From Metabacillus lacus (GTDB lineage: Bacteria > Bacillota > Bacilli > Bacillales > Bacillaceae), in assembly GCF_009674805.1 (NCBI RefSeq), contig NZ_WKKI01000016.1:1-64000 (forward strand): a stretch of 64,000 bases of DNA, written 5' to 3'. The position numbers and the translations under genes are program-made. Shown piece by piece: positions 36,072 through 45,899 of the stretch (position 1 is its first letter; the number at the start of each line of letters is the position of its first letter). The notes below the pieces were generated by a model. That model did no database searches. It saw only the letters and a program-made list of their open reading frames with translations, and was not told where the DNA came from.

Positions 36072-37040
36072 TCAGCTTAATAGTGCCGTAAGAACAGCCT
36101 TCTGGGCATGAAGCCTGTTTTCCGCTTCATCAAATACATGTGAATGCGGGCCATCGATGATGTCTGCCGTTACCTCTTCTCCCCTATGTGCAGGAAGGCA
36201 GTGCAGGAACATAAAATCCTTTTTAGCATATCTGCACAACTTCTCGTTCACCTGATAAGGAGATAAAATAGAAAAACGTTTCTGCTCTTCTTCTTCCTGG
36301 CCCATACTGGTCCAGACATCTGTTACAACAACATCCGCTTCACTGACTGCAGCAGCCGGATTATGCTCAATCACAACTTTGCTTCCGCTGATTTCAGCCT
36401 CTGCCCTTGCAGCCGCTTCAATGTCTGCCAATGGTGAGAATGATTCAGGACAGCCAATGCTAATATCCATTCCGGTCTTAACAGCACCCTCCAGCAGCGA
36501 ATGAGCCATATTGTTGCTTCCATCTCCCAAGTAGGCGAGCTTTAAGCCTTTTAATTTATTCTTTTTTTCATATATTGTTAACAAGTCAGCCAGCACCTGT
36601 GCAGGATGGTGCTCATCTGTTAGTCCGTTTATCACCGGTACAGAAGAAGAGTCAGCAAAGCTTTCAATCTTTTCGTGCCCGAAGGTTCTGACCATGATAC
36701 CGTCCACGTACCGGGACAGCACTTTTGCCGTATCAGAGATACTCTCACCTCTGCCCAGCTGAATATCCTTTGAACTGAGGAAGATAGCATGCCCTCCCAG
36801 CTGCAGCATAGCAGCTTCAAAAGAAACCCTTGTTCTCGTCGAGGACTTTTCGAAAATCATGCCCAGCACTTTTCCCTGAAGCAGGGGCTGCTGTCTGCCT
36901 TGCTTGTGCATGGCTTTTATTTCACTCGCCAGCTCCAGCAGATATTGAATTTCTTCGCCACTATAATCCGCCAGAGCCAGAAAATGCCGTCCTTTCAGAT
37001 TGTGTTTTTTCGGCTGTATGCCAGTTGCAGCTTTCAGCAT
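36072..37040 (-). CDS. argF: Ornithine carbamoyltransferase
   Basis: Makes citrulline from ornithine and carbamoyl phosphate. The carbamoyl-phosphate site SSTRTRVSFE, the HPAQ-type HHPAQVLADL, and the ornithine-site HCLPAHRGEEV are all intact. I chose the ATG at 37040 (322 residues), because AAGGTGAGG lies nine bases upstream and the alternative GTG at 37055 sits inside that site. The gene starts one base after the carB stop codon, so translation is coupled. It is directly downstream of the enzyme that makes its co-substrate. Confidence 0.97.
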   Translation of the reverse strand: MLKAATGIQPKKHNLKGRHFLALADYSGEEIQYLLELASEIKAMHKQGRQQPLLQGKVLGMIFEKSSTRTRVSFEAAMLQLGGHAIFLSSKDIQLGRGESISDTAKVLSRYVDGIMVRTFGHEKIESFADSSSVPVINGLTDEHHPAQVLADLLTIYEKKNKLKGLKLAYLGDGSNNMAHSLLEGAVKTGMDISIGCPESFSPLADIEAAARAEAEISGSKVVIEHNPAAAVSEADVVVTDVWTSMGQEEEEQKRFSILSPYQVNEKLCRYAKKDFMFLHCLPAHRGEEVTADIIDGPHSHVFDEAENRLHAQKAVLTALLS

Positions 37041-37041
37041 G

Positions 37042-40000
37042 TCAATATACCTCACCTTCTGTTAGTTTCTTCACCAAAAAATATTCCTGAATGGCCCTTG
37101 GTGTTTGTTCTGCTGCAGCCTTTGTTTGAACAAGGGCTGCAGCTGTATCTATATGAGTGAAACAAGGGATATTGTGAGCGGCTGCCAGTTCCCTGAGCTC
37201 AAAACCGAACGTATTCTTATTTCTCCCCTGACTTGGAATGTTGATCAGCGCTGTGATTTTTCCGTCCTTCACCAGCTCCCTAAAGGCAGAGGCTTCTTTA
37301 GACATCCTTTTGCAGCTAATACCGTGCTGTCTGAAGAAGGAATGCGTCCCTCCCGTTGCCAGTAATTGTATTCCCCGTTTCACAAGCTCTCTTGCAAGAG
37401 ACAGTGATTCTTCTTTAGAATGATCCGGCAGTGACCAAAGAACAGCTGCAGGCTTGCTGCTTGCAGTAAATGGATTCACTTTGCCCGCAAGCACCGCTTT
37501 TTCAAAGGCTTCCTCATAGCTGTTACCCAGCCCCAGCACTTCACCCGTTGATTTCATTTCAGGACCAAGAATATGATCCATTCCCTTCAGTTTCAAAGCT
37601 GAAAAAACAGGTGCCTTCACAGCATAATGTTCAGGCTCTTTCATAAGCCCGGTATCTCCGTTTATATCCTTCAGTGCATAGCCCAATTGAACCTTCACAC
37701 CCCACTCCACAAGCGGAACACCTGTGATTTTGCTGATAATGGGGACGGTTCTTGATGATCGCGGATTCACTTCCAGCACATACACACATTCTCCATGGAC
37801 GACAAATTGAATGTTCATCACTCCCTTAACAGGAAGCGCCTTTGCTATTTTTTCTGCATAGCAGACAATTGTTTGCTTGACTTCTTCCGCTATTGTAATC
37901 GGCGGAAACACCGTAATGCTGTCACCGGAATGAACGCCTGCACGCTCTATATGCTCAAAGATTCTGGGAATCAAAATGTCTTCCCCGTCACTGATTACAT
38001 CTGCTTCACATTCAAAGCCTGGAATATATTTGTCAACCAGAAGCGGCCACTGCCTTGATTGCTGCTCACTTTCCATTCGCTGTGCATAATCCGCAAGATC
38101 CTTCTTCTGATAAAAAACAAACATGTTCTGTCCCCCTATTACAAAGGAAGGCCTTACCAGAACCGGGTATCCTAATTTCTCTGCCGCCAGCAGCAGCTCT
38201 TCTGCATTTTGGGCATATGCCCCGGAAATATGAGGAATGTCAAGCTCACTTAAAAGTTCATAAAATTTCTTCCTGTCCTCAAGCTTTTCAATGGAATCCG
38301 CGGTTGTTCCAAGAACGTTCACACCCTCCTGCGTCAGCTGCTCAGCAAGATTGATGGCTGTTTGCCCTCCAAACTGTATCAGCACACCGGCAGGCTTTTC
38401 TTTTTCAATCACATGCAAGATATCTTCCACGGTTAATGGCTCAAAATACAGTGAATTCGCAATGGAGTAATCTGTGCTCACCGTTTCGGGATTATTGTTG
38501 ATTACAATTGCCCCGTAGCCCATCTTTTTAACTGCCAGCGCAGCATGGACGGAACAATAATCAAATTCAATTCCCTGCCCGATTCTGATTGGCCCTGATC
38601 CAAGAACAATGATTTTCTTCTGAGGAAGTACTGTGACTTCATCTTCACCCTGCCAGGTTGAATAATAGTAAGGTGTAACGGCGTCGAATTCGGCTGCGCA
38701 TGTATCTACAAGCTTGTATGCCGGACGCAGGCCCAATTCCAGCCGCTTTTTACGAATTGATGCTTCCTGAACACCGAGCAGCTGTGCGAGGCAGGAATCT
38801 CCCATATTTTTAAGCTTTGCTTCCTTCAGCAGCTGAACCGGCATTTCTTTCCAGGTGCAGCCGGCAATCACTGCCTCCATGTCTGCCATATCCTTCAGCT
38901 TATACAAAAACCATAAATCGATTTCTGTCGAGCTGTGAATCTCCTGCGGGGAATAGCCTCTTGCAAAAGCTTCTCCTATTACAAAAAGCCTGATATCAGT
39001 AGGCTGCTTTAGAAAAGCAATCAGTTCTTCGTTTGCAAGCTTTTTCATTGCACCATTGTGTGCAAGAGTTTGTTCCTTGATGTCCATAGAGCGGATTGCT
39101 TTATATAAAGCCCCTTCAAAGGTTCTGTCAACTGCCATCACTTCTCCCGTAGCCTTCATTTGCGTGCCGAGTGTCCGGTCGGCTTCTGTAAATTTATCAA
39201 AAGGAAAACGCGGAAGCTTTACGACAATATAATCTATAGCAGGCTCAAATGATGCATAGGTAGTGCCTGTGATAGGATTCAAAAGTTCATCCAGGTGATA
39301 GCCCAGCGCACATTTGGCAGCCATTCTTGCTATAGGGTAGCCTGTTGCTTTTGACGCCAGCGCGGATGATCTGCTGACCCGCGGATTCACTTCAATAATG
39401 CGGTATTCATTCGAATAAGGATCCAGCGCAAACTGAATATTGCAGCCGCCGATGATCTGAAGCGCTCGAATGATTTTGACCGAGGCATCTCTCAGCATTT
39501 GGTACTGTACATCAGTCAGGGTTTGGGAAGGAGCGACAACAATTGAATCGCCCGTGTGTACACCAACAGGATCGAGATTTTCCATGTTGCAGACAATGAT
39601 GCACGTATCGTTTTCATCTCTCATGACTTCGTACTCAATTTCCTTCCAGCCCTTGATGCTCTTTTCCAGCAGCACCTGAGAAATCGGGCTTTGAGACAAG
39701 CCTCTTTTCAGCACAGCTTGCAGCTCTTCGGATGTGCCAGCAAATCCTCCTCCGGCTCCTCCAAGTGTATAGGCGGGCCTTACGATCACCGGATAGCCGA
39801 TGCTTTCTGCAAAGGCTGCGCCTTCTTCAATCGTCGTAATAATGGAAGACTCCGGGATTGGCTCTTGAAGAGAGAGCATCAGATTTCTGAACCGCTCTCT
39901 GTCTTCACCGTTCTGAATGGACTCTACCGATGTGCCGAGAAGCTTAACGCCGTGAGCCTGGAGAATTCCTCTTTCATACAATTCAACTGTCAAATTCAGT

Positions 40001-40284
40001 CCTGTCTGGCCGCCCAAAGTGCCGATGATTCCATCAGGAAGCTCTTTTTTAATAATCTCCTCAAGCACTTCGGCAGTCAGAGGCTCTATATAAACTTTTT
40101 CTGCAAAAGACGAATCCGTCATAATGGTTGCAGGGTTGCTGTTCACCAGCACAACCTCAATTCCTTCTTCTTTCAGCGCGAGGCATGCCTGCGTGCCCGC
40201 ATAGTCAAACTCTGCTGCCTGCCCGATGACAATAGGCCCTGACCCGATGACAAGCACTTTTTTAATCTGTTTATTTAACGGCAT
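37042..40284 (-). CDS. carB: Carbamoyl-phosphate synthase large subunit, arginine-specific
   Basis: Large subunit of the synthase that makes carbamoyl phosphate from bicarbonate, glutamine-derived ammonia and two ATP. The 1080 residues show two homologous ATP-grasp halves, each opening with a GSGPIxIGQ phosphate loop (KVLVIGSGPIVIGQAAEFDY and KIIVLGSGPIRIGQGIEFDY) and each with a PRxSRSSALASK or PRSSRTVPIISK metal/ATP segment. A C-terminal MGS-like domain follows. It overlaps carA by 14 bases, with AGGAGAG before its ATG inside carA. Its place in the arg cluster implies control by arginine; a pyrimidine-linked copy probably lies elsewhere. Confidence 0.97.
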   Translation of the reverse strand: MPLNKQIKKVLVIGSGPIVIGQAAEFDYAGTQACLALKEEGIEVVLVNSNPATIMTDSSFAEKVYIEPLTAEVLEEIIKKELPDGIIGTLGGQTGLNLTVELYERGILQAHGVKLLGTSVESIQNGEDRERFRNLMLSLQEPIPESSIITTIEEGAAFAESIGYPVIVRPAYTLGGAGGGFAGTSEELQAVLKRGLSQSPISQVLLEKSIKGWKEIEYEVMRDENDTCIIVCNMENLDPVGVHTGDSIVVAPSQTLTDVQYQMLRDASVKIIRALQIIGGCNIQFALDPYSNEYRIIEVNPRVSRSSALASKATGYPIARMAAKCALGYHLDELLNPITGTTYASFEPAIDYIVVKLPRFPFDKFTEADRTLGTQMKATGEVMAVDRTFEGALYKAIRSMDIKEQTLAHNGAMKKLANEELIAFLKQPTDIRLFVIGEAFARGYSPQEIHSSTEIDLWFLYKLKDMADMEAVIAGCTWKEMPVQLLKEAKLKNMGDSCLAQLLGVQEASIRKKRLELGLRPAYKLVDTCAAEFDAVTPYYYSTWQGEDEVTVLPQKKIIVLGSGPIRIGQGIEFDYCSVHAALAVKKMGYGAIVINNNPETVSTDYSIANSLYFEPLTVEDILHVIEKEKPAGVLIQFGGQTAINLAEQLTQEGVNVLGTTADSIEKLEDRKKFYELLSELDIPHISGAYAQNAEELLLAAEKLGYPVLVRPSFVIGGQNMFVFYQKKDLADYAQRMESEQQSRQWPLLVDKYIPGFECEADVISDGEDILIPRIFEHIERAGVHSGDSITVFPPITIAEEVKQTIVCYAEKIAKALPVKGVMNIQFVVHGECVYVLEVNPRSSRTVPIISKITGVPLVEWGVKVQLGYALKDINGDTGLMKEPEHYAVKAPVFSALKLKGMDHILGPEMKSTGEVLGLGNSYEEAFEKAVLAGKVNPFTASSKPAAVLWSLPDHSKEESLSLARELVKRGIQLLATGGTHSFFRQHGISCKRMSKEASAFRELVKDGKITALINIPSQGRNKNTFGFELRELAAAHNIPCFTHIDTAAALVQTKAAAEQTPRAIQEYFLVKKLTEGEVY

Positions 40285-41353
40285 AGCTAATCTCTCCTGC
40301 AGCTTTAGGGTTTATCTTTTCTATGAAACTCTTAAATATATAAGCGGTGTCGCTTGGCCCGGGGTGTGCCTCGGGATGGAATTGGACGGTTGTGATGTGG
40401 TGCACCATGTGCTGAAGTCCTTCTACCGTTTTGTCATTTACATTTCTGAAGGTCACCTCAAACAGCGACGATGGAATACTTTCTTCAATCACTGTGTAAC
40501 CGTGGTTCTGGGAAGTGATAAACACCTTTCCTGTTTCAGCTTCCTTGACCGGATGATTGCCTCCCCTGTGTCCAAACGACAGCTTTTTAGTTTGAGCTCC
40601 GTGTGCGAGAGCCAGGAGCTGGTGTCCCAGGCAGATTCCCAGGGAAGGATAATACTCGCTGATTTTTTTAATTTCAGGCAATCTTTCCTTCAGTTTCATG
40701 GGATCTCCCGGCCCATTGCTGAACAGCACACCATCCGGCTTGAGCGTTTTAAGCTGCTCCAGTGTCATATGATAGGGAACAATTGTTACAGAGCAGTTTT
40801 CCTTGAGCAGTGCGTGCAGGATCGATTTTTTATATCCGTAATCCATCAGCACAACATGCGGGCCGTTATTTTTAAATGTAAGAATATTCTTCGTAGAGAC
40901 CTCTTCAACCCCTGGAGGCATTTCAGCAAGCAGCTTCTGATCAGCAGCCTTGTTTTTCGAAAGAACGCCTTTTACGGTGCCCAGTTCTCTTATTTTTTTG
41001 ACAAGCGCTCTTGTATCAATCCCTGTAAGTCCCGGAATGCCCGCCTTATCCAGCTGATCAGAAAAATTTTCCGCAGCCTGAAAGTGGCTGGGCTTTTCAC
41101 AAAGCTCCCCCATCACCACTCCTGAAAGAGCAGGCTGGAATGCCTCATTGTCATACTGATTGATTCCATAATTGCCGATCATTGGGTAGCAGAAGGCAAG
41201 AATCTGTCCGGCATAGGAAGGATCTGTCATCATTTCCTGATAGCCGGTCATGCTTGTGTTAAATACAACTTCACCTGATGTTTCCCTTTCGGATCCAATC
41301 CATTCTCCTTCAAACATATCTCCCGTTTCAAGAATCAAATAGCCTTTTTCCAT
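40271..41353 (-). CDS. carA: Carbamoyl-phosphate synthase small subunit, arginine-specific
   Basis: The glutaminase subunit that feeds ammonia to CarB. The 360-residue product has the CPSase small-chain N-domain (to about 150) and a class I glutamine amidotransferase domain. The nucleophile Cys is in LGICLGHQLLALAHG, and the catalytic His-Glu pair is in VQFHPEAHPGP. GGAGA precedes the ATG. It starts 14 bases after argD and overlaps carB by 14 bases, consistent with one transcript. Confidence 0.97.
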   Translation of the reverse strand: MEKGYLILETGDMFEGEWIGSERETSGEVVFNTSMTGYQEMMTDPSYAGQILAFCYPMIGNYGINQYDNEAFQPALSGVVMGELCEKPSHFQAAENFSDQLDKAGIPGLTGIDTRALVKKIRELGTVKGVLSKNKAADQKLLAEMPPGVEEVSTKNILTFKNNGPHVVLMDYGYKKSILHALLKENCSVTIVPYHMTLEQLKTLKPDGVLFSNGPGDPMKLKERLPEIKKISEYYPSLGICLGHQLLALAHGAQTKKLSFGHRGGNHPVKEAETGKVFITSQNHGYTVIEESIPSSLFEVTFRNVNDKTVEGLQHMVHHITTVQFHPEAHPGPSDTAYIFKSFIEKINPKAAGEISYAVK

Positions 41354-41367
41354 GTCTCTATCTCCTC

Positions 41368-42564
41368 TCAGCTGTAAAGGGCTGTGTCTAAGATCCCTTT
41401 AAAACGAAGAATAAATTCATCAATTTCCTCCCTGCTAACGTTCAGCGGAGGAAGCAGCCGGACAACATCCGGTCCTGCCGTAAGCAGAAGCACTTCATGC
41501 TTCAGCGCTTCGGCTGCTATCTTTGCCGCTTTTTCCTCTATGACGATTCCAAGCAGCAAGCCCTTTCCCCTGATCTCAGCATGCACGCCTGCATTGCTTA
41601 GGCATGCCTGCAATTGCTGCTGCAGATAACTGCTCATTTCAGCAGCATGCTCGAGGAGGTTGTTTTCTTCTATATATTGCAGTGTTGCCAGGCCGGCCGT
41701 ACATGCGAGCGGATTTCCGCCAAAAGTGCTTCCATGGCTCCCCGCCTCAAAAGCTTTTGCAGCTTCATCCTTGGCAAGCATGGCTCCGATTGGAAAGCCT
41801 GAGCCCAGCCCTTTTGCCATCGTAATTACATCCGGTGATATACCGTAGTGTTCATACGCAAACATGCTTCCTGTTCTCCCAGCGCCTGTTTGGACTTCAT
41901 CGACCATCAGGAGTATGCCCTGTTCTTTGCAGCTGCGCGCAAGTTCCTGAATCCAGAGCGGATCTGCAGGAATAACTCCTCCTTCACCCTGAACCATTTC
42001 CAGCAGGACTGCACACGTTTTACCATCGTGATTCAATTCCTGCAGTGCACCTGTATCATTGAAAGGAAGCAAGCGGAATCCTGTAAGGAGAGGGGCAAAG
42101 CCTTTTTGAATTTTGCTCTGACCTGTTGCTGACAGCGCAGCTAGTGTGCGTCCGTGAAAGGATTGCTTGAAAGTGACAATAACAGGATTCTGCACGCCTT
42201 TTATATCATTTGCATATTTTCTTGCCAGCTTGATGGCTGCTTCATTTGCTTCGGCTCCGCTGTTGCAGAAAAATACCTTATCAGCAGAGCTGCGCTTCGT
42301 CAGGTGCGCAGCAAGTTCTTCCTGAACGGGTATGGTATAAAGATTGGAGCAATGCCACAGTGTTTCAAGCTGCTCGGAAATTTTACTTTGTACATATTGA
42401 GGAGCGTGGCCCAAGTTGCAAACCGCAATCCCTGAAGTAAAATCCAAATACTTCTTCCCTTCTGTGTCCCATACGAAGGTTCCTTTTCCTCTTTGAATGG
42501 ATAATGGAAAACGGTTGTATGTCCCCATAACGGAAGACGCTTTTACAGAAGAAATGTCAGGCAT
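41368..42564 (-). CDS. argD: Acetylornithine aminotransferase
   Basis: A PLP enzyme that turns N-acetylglutamate semialdehyde into N-acetylornithine. The 398 residues show the class III aminotransferase pattern: NSGAEANEAAIKLAR, the PLP-stacking VDEVQTGAGRTG and the Schiff-base Lys in TMAKGLGSGFPIGA (about 252). GGGAGGT lies before the ATG, which is inside the last codons of argB (eight-base overlap). It is the fourth gene of the cluster. Confidence 0.96.
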   Translation of the reverse strand: MPDISSVKASSVMGTYNRFPLSIQRGKGTFVWDTEGKKYLDFTSGIAVCNLGHAPQYVQSKISEQLETLWHCSNLYTIPVQEELAAHLTKRSSADKVFFCNSGAEANEAAIKLARKYANDIKGVQNPVIVTFKQSFHGRTLAALSATGQSKIQKGFAPLLTGFRLLPFNDTGALQELNHDGKTCAVLLEMVQGEGGVIPADPLWIQELARSCKEQGILLMVDEVQTGAGRTGSMFAYEHYGISPDVITMAKGLGSGFPIGAMLAKDEAAKAFEAGSHGSTFGGNPLACTAGLATLQYIEENNLLEHAAEMSSYLQQQLQACLSNAGVHAEIRGKGLLLGIVIEEKAAKIAAEALKHEVLLLTAGPDVVRLLPPLNVSREEIDEFILRFKGILDTALYS

Positions 42565-43363
42565 GCTGCTTTACCTCCCCGCCGAGTATGATTTTGGTTC
42601 CGATCTCTTTTCCTTCACAGAAATCGAGAAGACTGTTCTCCTCTAATCCATTTAATATGACGGTTTCGGGCACCTTGTGCATCAGCCCATCAATTGCAGC
42701 TTTCACTTTCGGAATCATGCCCCCGGTAATGATTTTTTGCTCTATTAATGTTTCAGCATCTTCTTTTGTAAGAGAAGAAAGCTTCCTTTTCCCTGTATTT
42801 CCTTCCGTATAAATACCTGAAATATCGCTGATAAAGCAAAGCCTGCCTTTCAATGCACCGGCTATAGCGGAGGCTGCAGTATCACCATTCACATTGTACC
42901 TCTGGCCGTTTTCATCCACGCCGACAGGTGAAATAACCGGTATATTTCCCGTTTTCACAATTGCTTCTATCAGCTTAGTGTTCACTTCAACCACTTCACC
43001 GACAAGTCCAAGCCCGCCTGCTTCCTGAGATGCTTTTGCCAGCAGCAGACGGCCGTCTGCTCCGCTGACTCCATATGCGGATCCGCCCGCCTTCATCAGC
43101 CTGCCCACAGCCTGCTTGTTGACCGAACCTGACAGGACCATTTCAACCACTTCCATGACCTGGCTGCTTGTCACCCGCAGTCCGTTTACAAACTCTGTGG
43201 GAATTTCAAGTTTTTTCAGCATGGAGGAAATAAGCGGGCCTCCTCCGTGAACAAGTACGGGCTGCCACTTTCCTCCCGCATTCAGTTCAACGATGCTTTT
43301 ATAAAATGATTCCGGCAGCCTTTCAAAGACACTGCCTCCGCATTTGATGATCAAATATTTCAT
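42557..43363 (-). CDS. argB: Acetylglutamate kinase
   Basis: Phosphorylates N-acetylglutamate, the usual feedback point of the pathway. The N-terminus MKYLIIKCGGSVFERLP, the substrate loop HGGGPLISSMLKK and the ATP-site segment GGMIPKVKAAIDGL are typical of the amino acid kinase fold. The frame is open to 43447, but that would overlap argJ deeply. The ATG at 43363 has a GGGGGG site six bases upstream and gives 268 residues. It starts ten bases after argJ. Confidence 0.96.
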   Translation of the reverse strand: MKYLIIKCGGSVFERLPESFYKSIVELNAGGKWQPVLVHGGGPLISSMLKKLEIPTEFVNGLRVTSSQVMEVVEMVLSGSVNKQAVGRLMKAGGSAYGVSGADGRLLLAKASQEAGGLGLVGEVVEVNTKLIEAIVKTGNIPVISPVGVDENGQRYNVNGDTAASAIAGALKGRLCFISDISGIYTEGNTGKRKLSSLTKEDAETLIEQKIITGGMIPKVKAAIDGLMHKVPETVILNGLEENSLLDFCEGKEIGTKIILGGEVKQHA

Positions 43364-43373
43364 TTTGGCCCCC

Positions 43374-44600
43374 CTAAGTCCTGTAAGAAGCGTTAATTCT
43401 GACATAATCATAAGTGAGGTCGCAGCCCCAGGCAGTTGCCTCGGCACTTCCCTGACAGCAGTCTACCGTGATTTCTATCAGTTCCTGCGATAAATAGTCC
43501 TTTGCCTCTTCTTCCGAAAAGGAAGCAGGAAGGCCTTTTTCAAAAACCAGGTGAGGGCCGATGTACACCTTTAATGAATTGGGTTCAACTTTTACACTGC
43601 TGTAGCCTACGGCACAAACTATTCTCCCCCAGTTAGGATCACTTCCATAAACTGCTGTTTTCACTAGATTGGAAGAAATAACAGTCTTGGCCAGCGCCCG
43701 TGCGCCTTCCACAGTTTCAGCACCCTTCACGTTCACGGAAACCAGCTTTGTTGCACCCTCCCCGTCTCTCGCAATTTGTTTTGCCAGAGATTCACATATG
43801 AGACCCAGCCCCTGTACGAAGTGCGCCCAATCCTTGTGCTCCCTTGATAGGGCGGTATTCCCCGCACTACCATTCGCCATCAGCAGCACCATGTCGTTTG
43901 TGCTTGTATCACCATCTACAGTGATCATATTAAAAGTGGAATTTGTCGCATCTTTCAGCGCCAGCTGCAAATCTTCCGGCTCAACAGCTGCATCTGTTGT
44001 AATAAAAGCAAGCATCGTTGCCATGTTGGGATGAATCATTCCCGATCCCTTAGCGGCACCTCCAATTGTGATTGCTTTCCCGTTGATCTCAACTGTTACT
44101 GCAGCTTTCTTTGTTCCTGTATCGGTTGTCAGGATGGCTTTTTCAAAACGCTCTGCTGTCCCGTGTTCCGGGTTCATCAGAGACGGAATTCCGGTTCTGA
44201 TTTTATCAATTGCAAGCTCTTCTCCAATTACCCCTGTTGAAGCGACAGCCACCAAAGTTTCGCTGAGACCTTCACTTTCAGCAAAAAGCCGCCTCATTTC
44301 ATAGGCATCTTTCATGCCCTGCTCGCCTGTACAGGCATTCGCGTTTCCTGAATTGACAATAATGGCGGAAAGCTTTCCATCCGCTGCGATACTTTCCTGG
44401 GTAACCAGCAACGGAGCTGCCTGAAACAAATTGGTTGTATAAACCGCCGCTGCCGCCGCTGGAATGTCAGACTTGATGTATCCTAAATCCAGCCGCTTTC
44501 TTTTAAGGCCGCAATGTACGCCTCCTGCCGAAAAGCCTGAAGGTGATGTAATATCTCCATCTGTTAATATTGAAATTTTGCTTCCCTCTATTGCCTGCAT
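43374..44600 (-). CDS. argJ: Bifunctional ornithine acetyltransferase / N-acetylglutamate synthase
   Basis: Recycles the acetyl group from acetylornithine to glutamate. If bifunctional, it also makes N-acetylglutamate from acetyl-CoA. The 408-residue precursor contains the self-cleavage site before Thr in NMATMLAFITTDA, which splits it into alpha and beta chains. The GSGMIHPN segment precedes it. AAGGAAG lies before the ATG. There is no argA or argE in the cluster, which fits the cyclic pathway of Bacillus. Confidence 0.96.
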   Translation of the reverse strand: MQAIEGSKISILTDGDITSPSGFSAGGVHCGLKRKRLDLGYIKSDIPAAAAAVYTTNLFQAAPLLVTQESIAADGKLSAIIVNSGNANACTGEQGMKDAYEMRRLFAESEGLSETLVAVASTGVIGEELAIDKIRTGIPSLMNPEHGTAERFEKAILTTDTGTKKAAVTVEINGKAITIGGAAKGSGMIHPNMATMLAFITTDAAVEPEDLQLALKDATNSTFNMITVDGDTSTNDMVLLMANGSAGNTALSREHKDWAHFVQGLGLICESLAKQIARDGEGATKLVSVNVKGAETVEGARALAKTVISSNLVKTAVYGSDPNWGRIVCAVGYSSVKVEPNSLKVYIGPHLVFEKGLPASFSEEEAKDYLSQELIEITVDCCQGSAEATAWGCDLTYDYVRINASYRT

Positions 44601-44619
44601 GCACGTCTTCCTTTCGTTT

Positions 44620-45657
44620 TTAAGGATAATTTGGTACGAATTGGAGCCCAGAAGCGGTGTCCCATCTATTCATCAAATTCATGTTCTGGACAGCCTGGCC
44701 GGCGGCTCCTTTTAACAAATTATCTATTGCTGCCACAATCGTTATCCTGTTTGTCCTGGGATCACAGTGCAAGCCGATATCACAATAATTGCTTCCCGAT
44801 ACTTCCTTTGTGGCAGGTAATCTGCCAGCTTTTTTTATCCGCACAAAAGGGTGCTCATTGTAGAATTCCTCATAAAGCTTTTGCAGTTCTTCCGTGATGC
44901 ATGGCTTTTTCATGTCAGCATAAATGGTACATAAAATACCTCGCACCATTGGAACCAGATGGGCCGTAAAAGTCACGGTTGCCCTGTCAGCTGCTTCAGC
45001 GTTCAGCACTTGCTCTATTTCAGGAATATGCTGATGAACACCCAGCTTATAAGCTTTCGTATTTTCATTAGCTTCAGAGTAATGGACGCCGAGAGAAAGG
45101 CTTCTCCCTGCCCCTGAAATTCCTGACTTGCCATCAATGATGATAGAGTTACCTTTAATCAGTCCTGCCTGCACAGCCGGAATCAGCCCCAGAAGGGCCG
45201 CGGTAGGATAGCACCCCGGATTCGCTATTAATCTTGCAGTTTTAATTTTTTGCGGATATATTTCGCTAAGTCCATACACTGCATTCTCCAGATATTCCTT
45301 CTCCGGTGAGTTGTGCTGATACCATTTTTCATAAACTTCCGGCTCACTAAGCCTGAAATCCCCTGCCAAATCTATACAGCGTATGCCGCGCTCAAGAAAT
45401 TGGGGCACAAGGCTGGAGCTTGCTCCAGATGGAGCAGCAAAGAACATGGTATCCACTTTCTCAGCTAGAATGTCAGGCTGCAGATCCTCCAGTTTGAACT
45501 TGCAGATATCTGTTAAGTGAGGATAGATTTCCTGTATATCTGTTTCAGCTTTTGACTGAGATGCAATTACAGCCAGTTCTGCATGCGGGTGGTGAACCAA
45601 ACACTTTATCAGCTCTGCTCCGCTGTAGCCTGTGCCGCCTATAACGCCAACTCTCAA
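44620..45657 (-). CDS. argC: N-acetyl-gamma-glutamyl-phosphate reductase
   Basis: Reduces acetylglutamyl phosphate to the semialdehyde with NADPH. The Rossmann start RVGVIGGTGYSGAELIK and the active-site Cys in IANPGCYPTAALLGL are visible; the length is about 345. An ATG at 45666 is in frame, but the GGGAG site touches it. The TTG at 45657 is nine bases from that site and aligns with the usual family start, so I prefer it. It is the first gene of the arg cluster, and its promoter is covered by two ARG boxes. Confidence 0.95.
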   Translation of the reverse strand: MRVGVIGGTGYSGAELIKCLVHHPHAELAVIASQSKAETDIQEIYPHLTDICKFKLEDLQPDILAEKVDTMFFAAPSGASSSLVPQFLERGIRCIDLAGDFRLSEPEVYEKWYQHNSPEKEYLENAVYGLSEIYPQKIKTARLIANPGCYPTAALLGLIPAVQAGLIKGNSIIIDGKSGISGAGRSLSLGVHYSEANENTKAYKLGVHQHIPEIEQVLNAEAADRATVTFTAHLVPMVRGILCTIYADMKKPCITEELQKLYEEFYNEHPFVRIKKAGRLPATKEVSGSNYCDIGLHCDPRTNRITIVAAIDNLLKGAAGQAVQNMNLMNRWDTASGLQFVPNYP

Positions 45658-45686
45658 GTTACTCATCTCCCTGCCAGTCCGGTAAT

Positions 45687-45724
45687 ATGTGAATTATTAT
45701 ACATTTATGAGTATTTTTATTCAA
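45687..45724 (-). promoter_or_regulatory. argC promoter overlapped by two ARG boxes
   Basis: On the minus strand TTGAAT (45724-45719) and TATAAT (45701-45696) are 17 bases apart, a near-ideal sigma-A promoter. The -35 lies in the box TTGAATAAAAATACTCAT (45724-45707) and the -10 in the box ATGTATAATAATTCACAT (45704-45687). Both resemble the AhrC/ArgR consensus, and their starts are 20 bp apart, as expected for one hexamer. Arginine-dependent repression of the whole cluster is the clear prediction. Confidence 0.85.
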
Positions 45725-45810
45725 CAACATTCTGAAAAAATAATAAAATTTTTATAAATATTATCGTTTTCAATCAGTATTCATTCTTATAATTATTCAA
45801 TTATATGAAT

Positions 45811-45848
45811 AAACAGCAGGGAGGTTCCAAAGCCCATGCTGTTTTTTT
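45811..45848 (+). terminator. Terminator-like hairpin ahead of the amidase gene
   Basis: AAACAGC/GCTGTTT closes an imperfect hairpin, followed by Ts, on the plus strand, 51 bases before the amidase start. It may stop stray transcription or act as a leader attenuator. No leader peptide or riboswitch could be recognised. Confidence 0.5.
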
Positions 45849-45899
45849 GCAGAACTGTCTATATAATGAAGTCAACAAGCATGTAAGGAGGAATTGTAC

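Noticed and set aside
39556-41125. Plus-strand frames of 228 and 299 residues opposite carA and carB
   Set aside because: The real genes are certain on the minus strand. These frames are Cys-, Phe- and His-rich shadows with no family features.
45811-45893. T-box or other riboswitch before the amidase
   Set aside because: There is only one imperfect hairpin with Ts; no T-box sequence, specifier loop or second alternative structure is visible.
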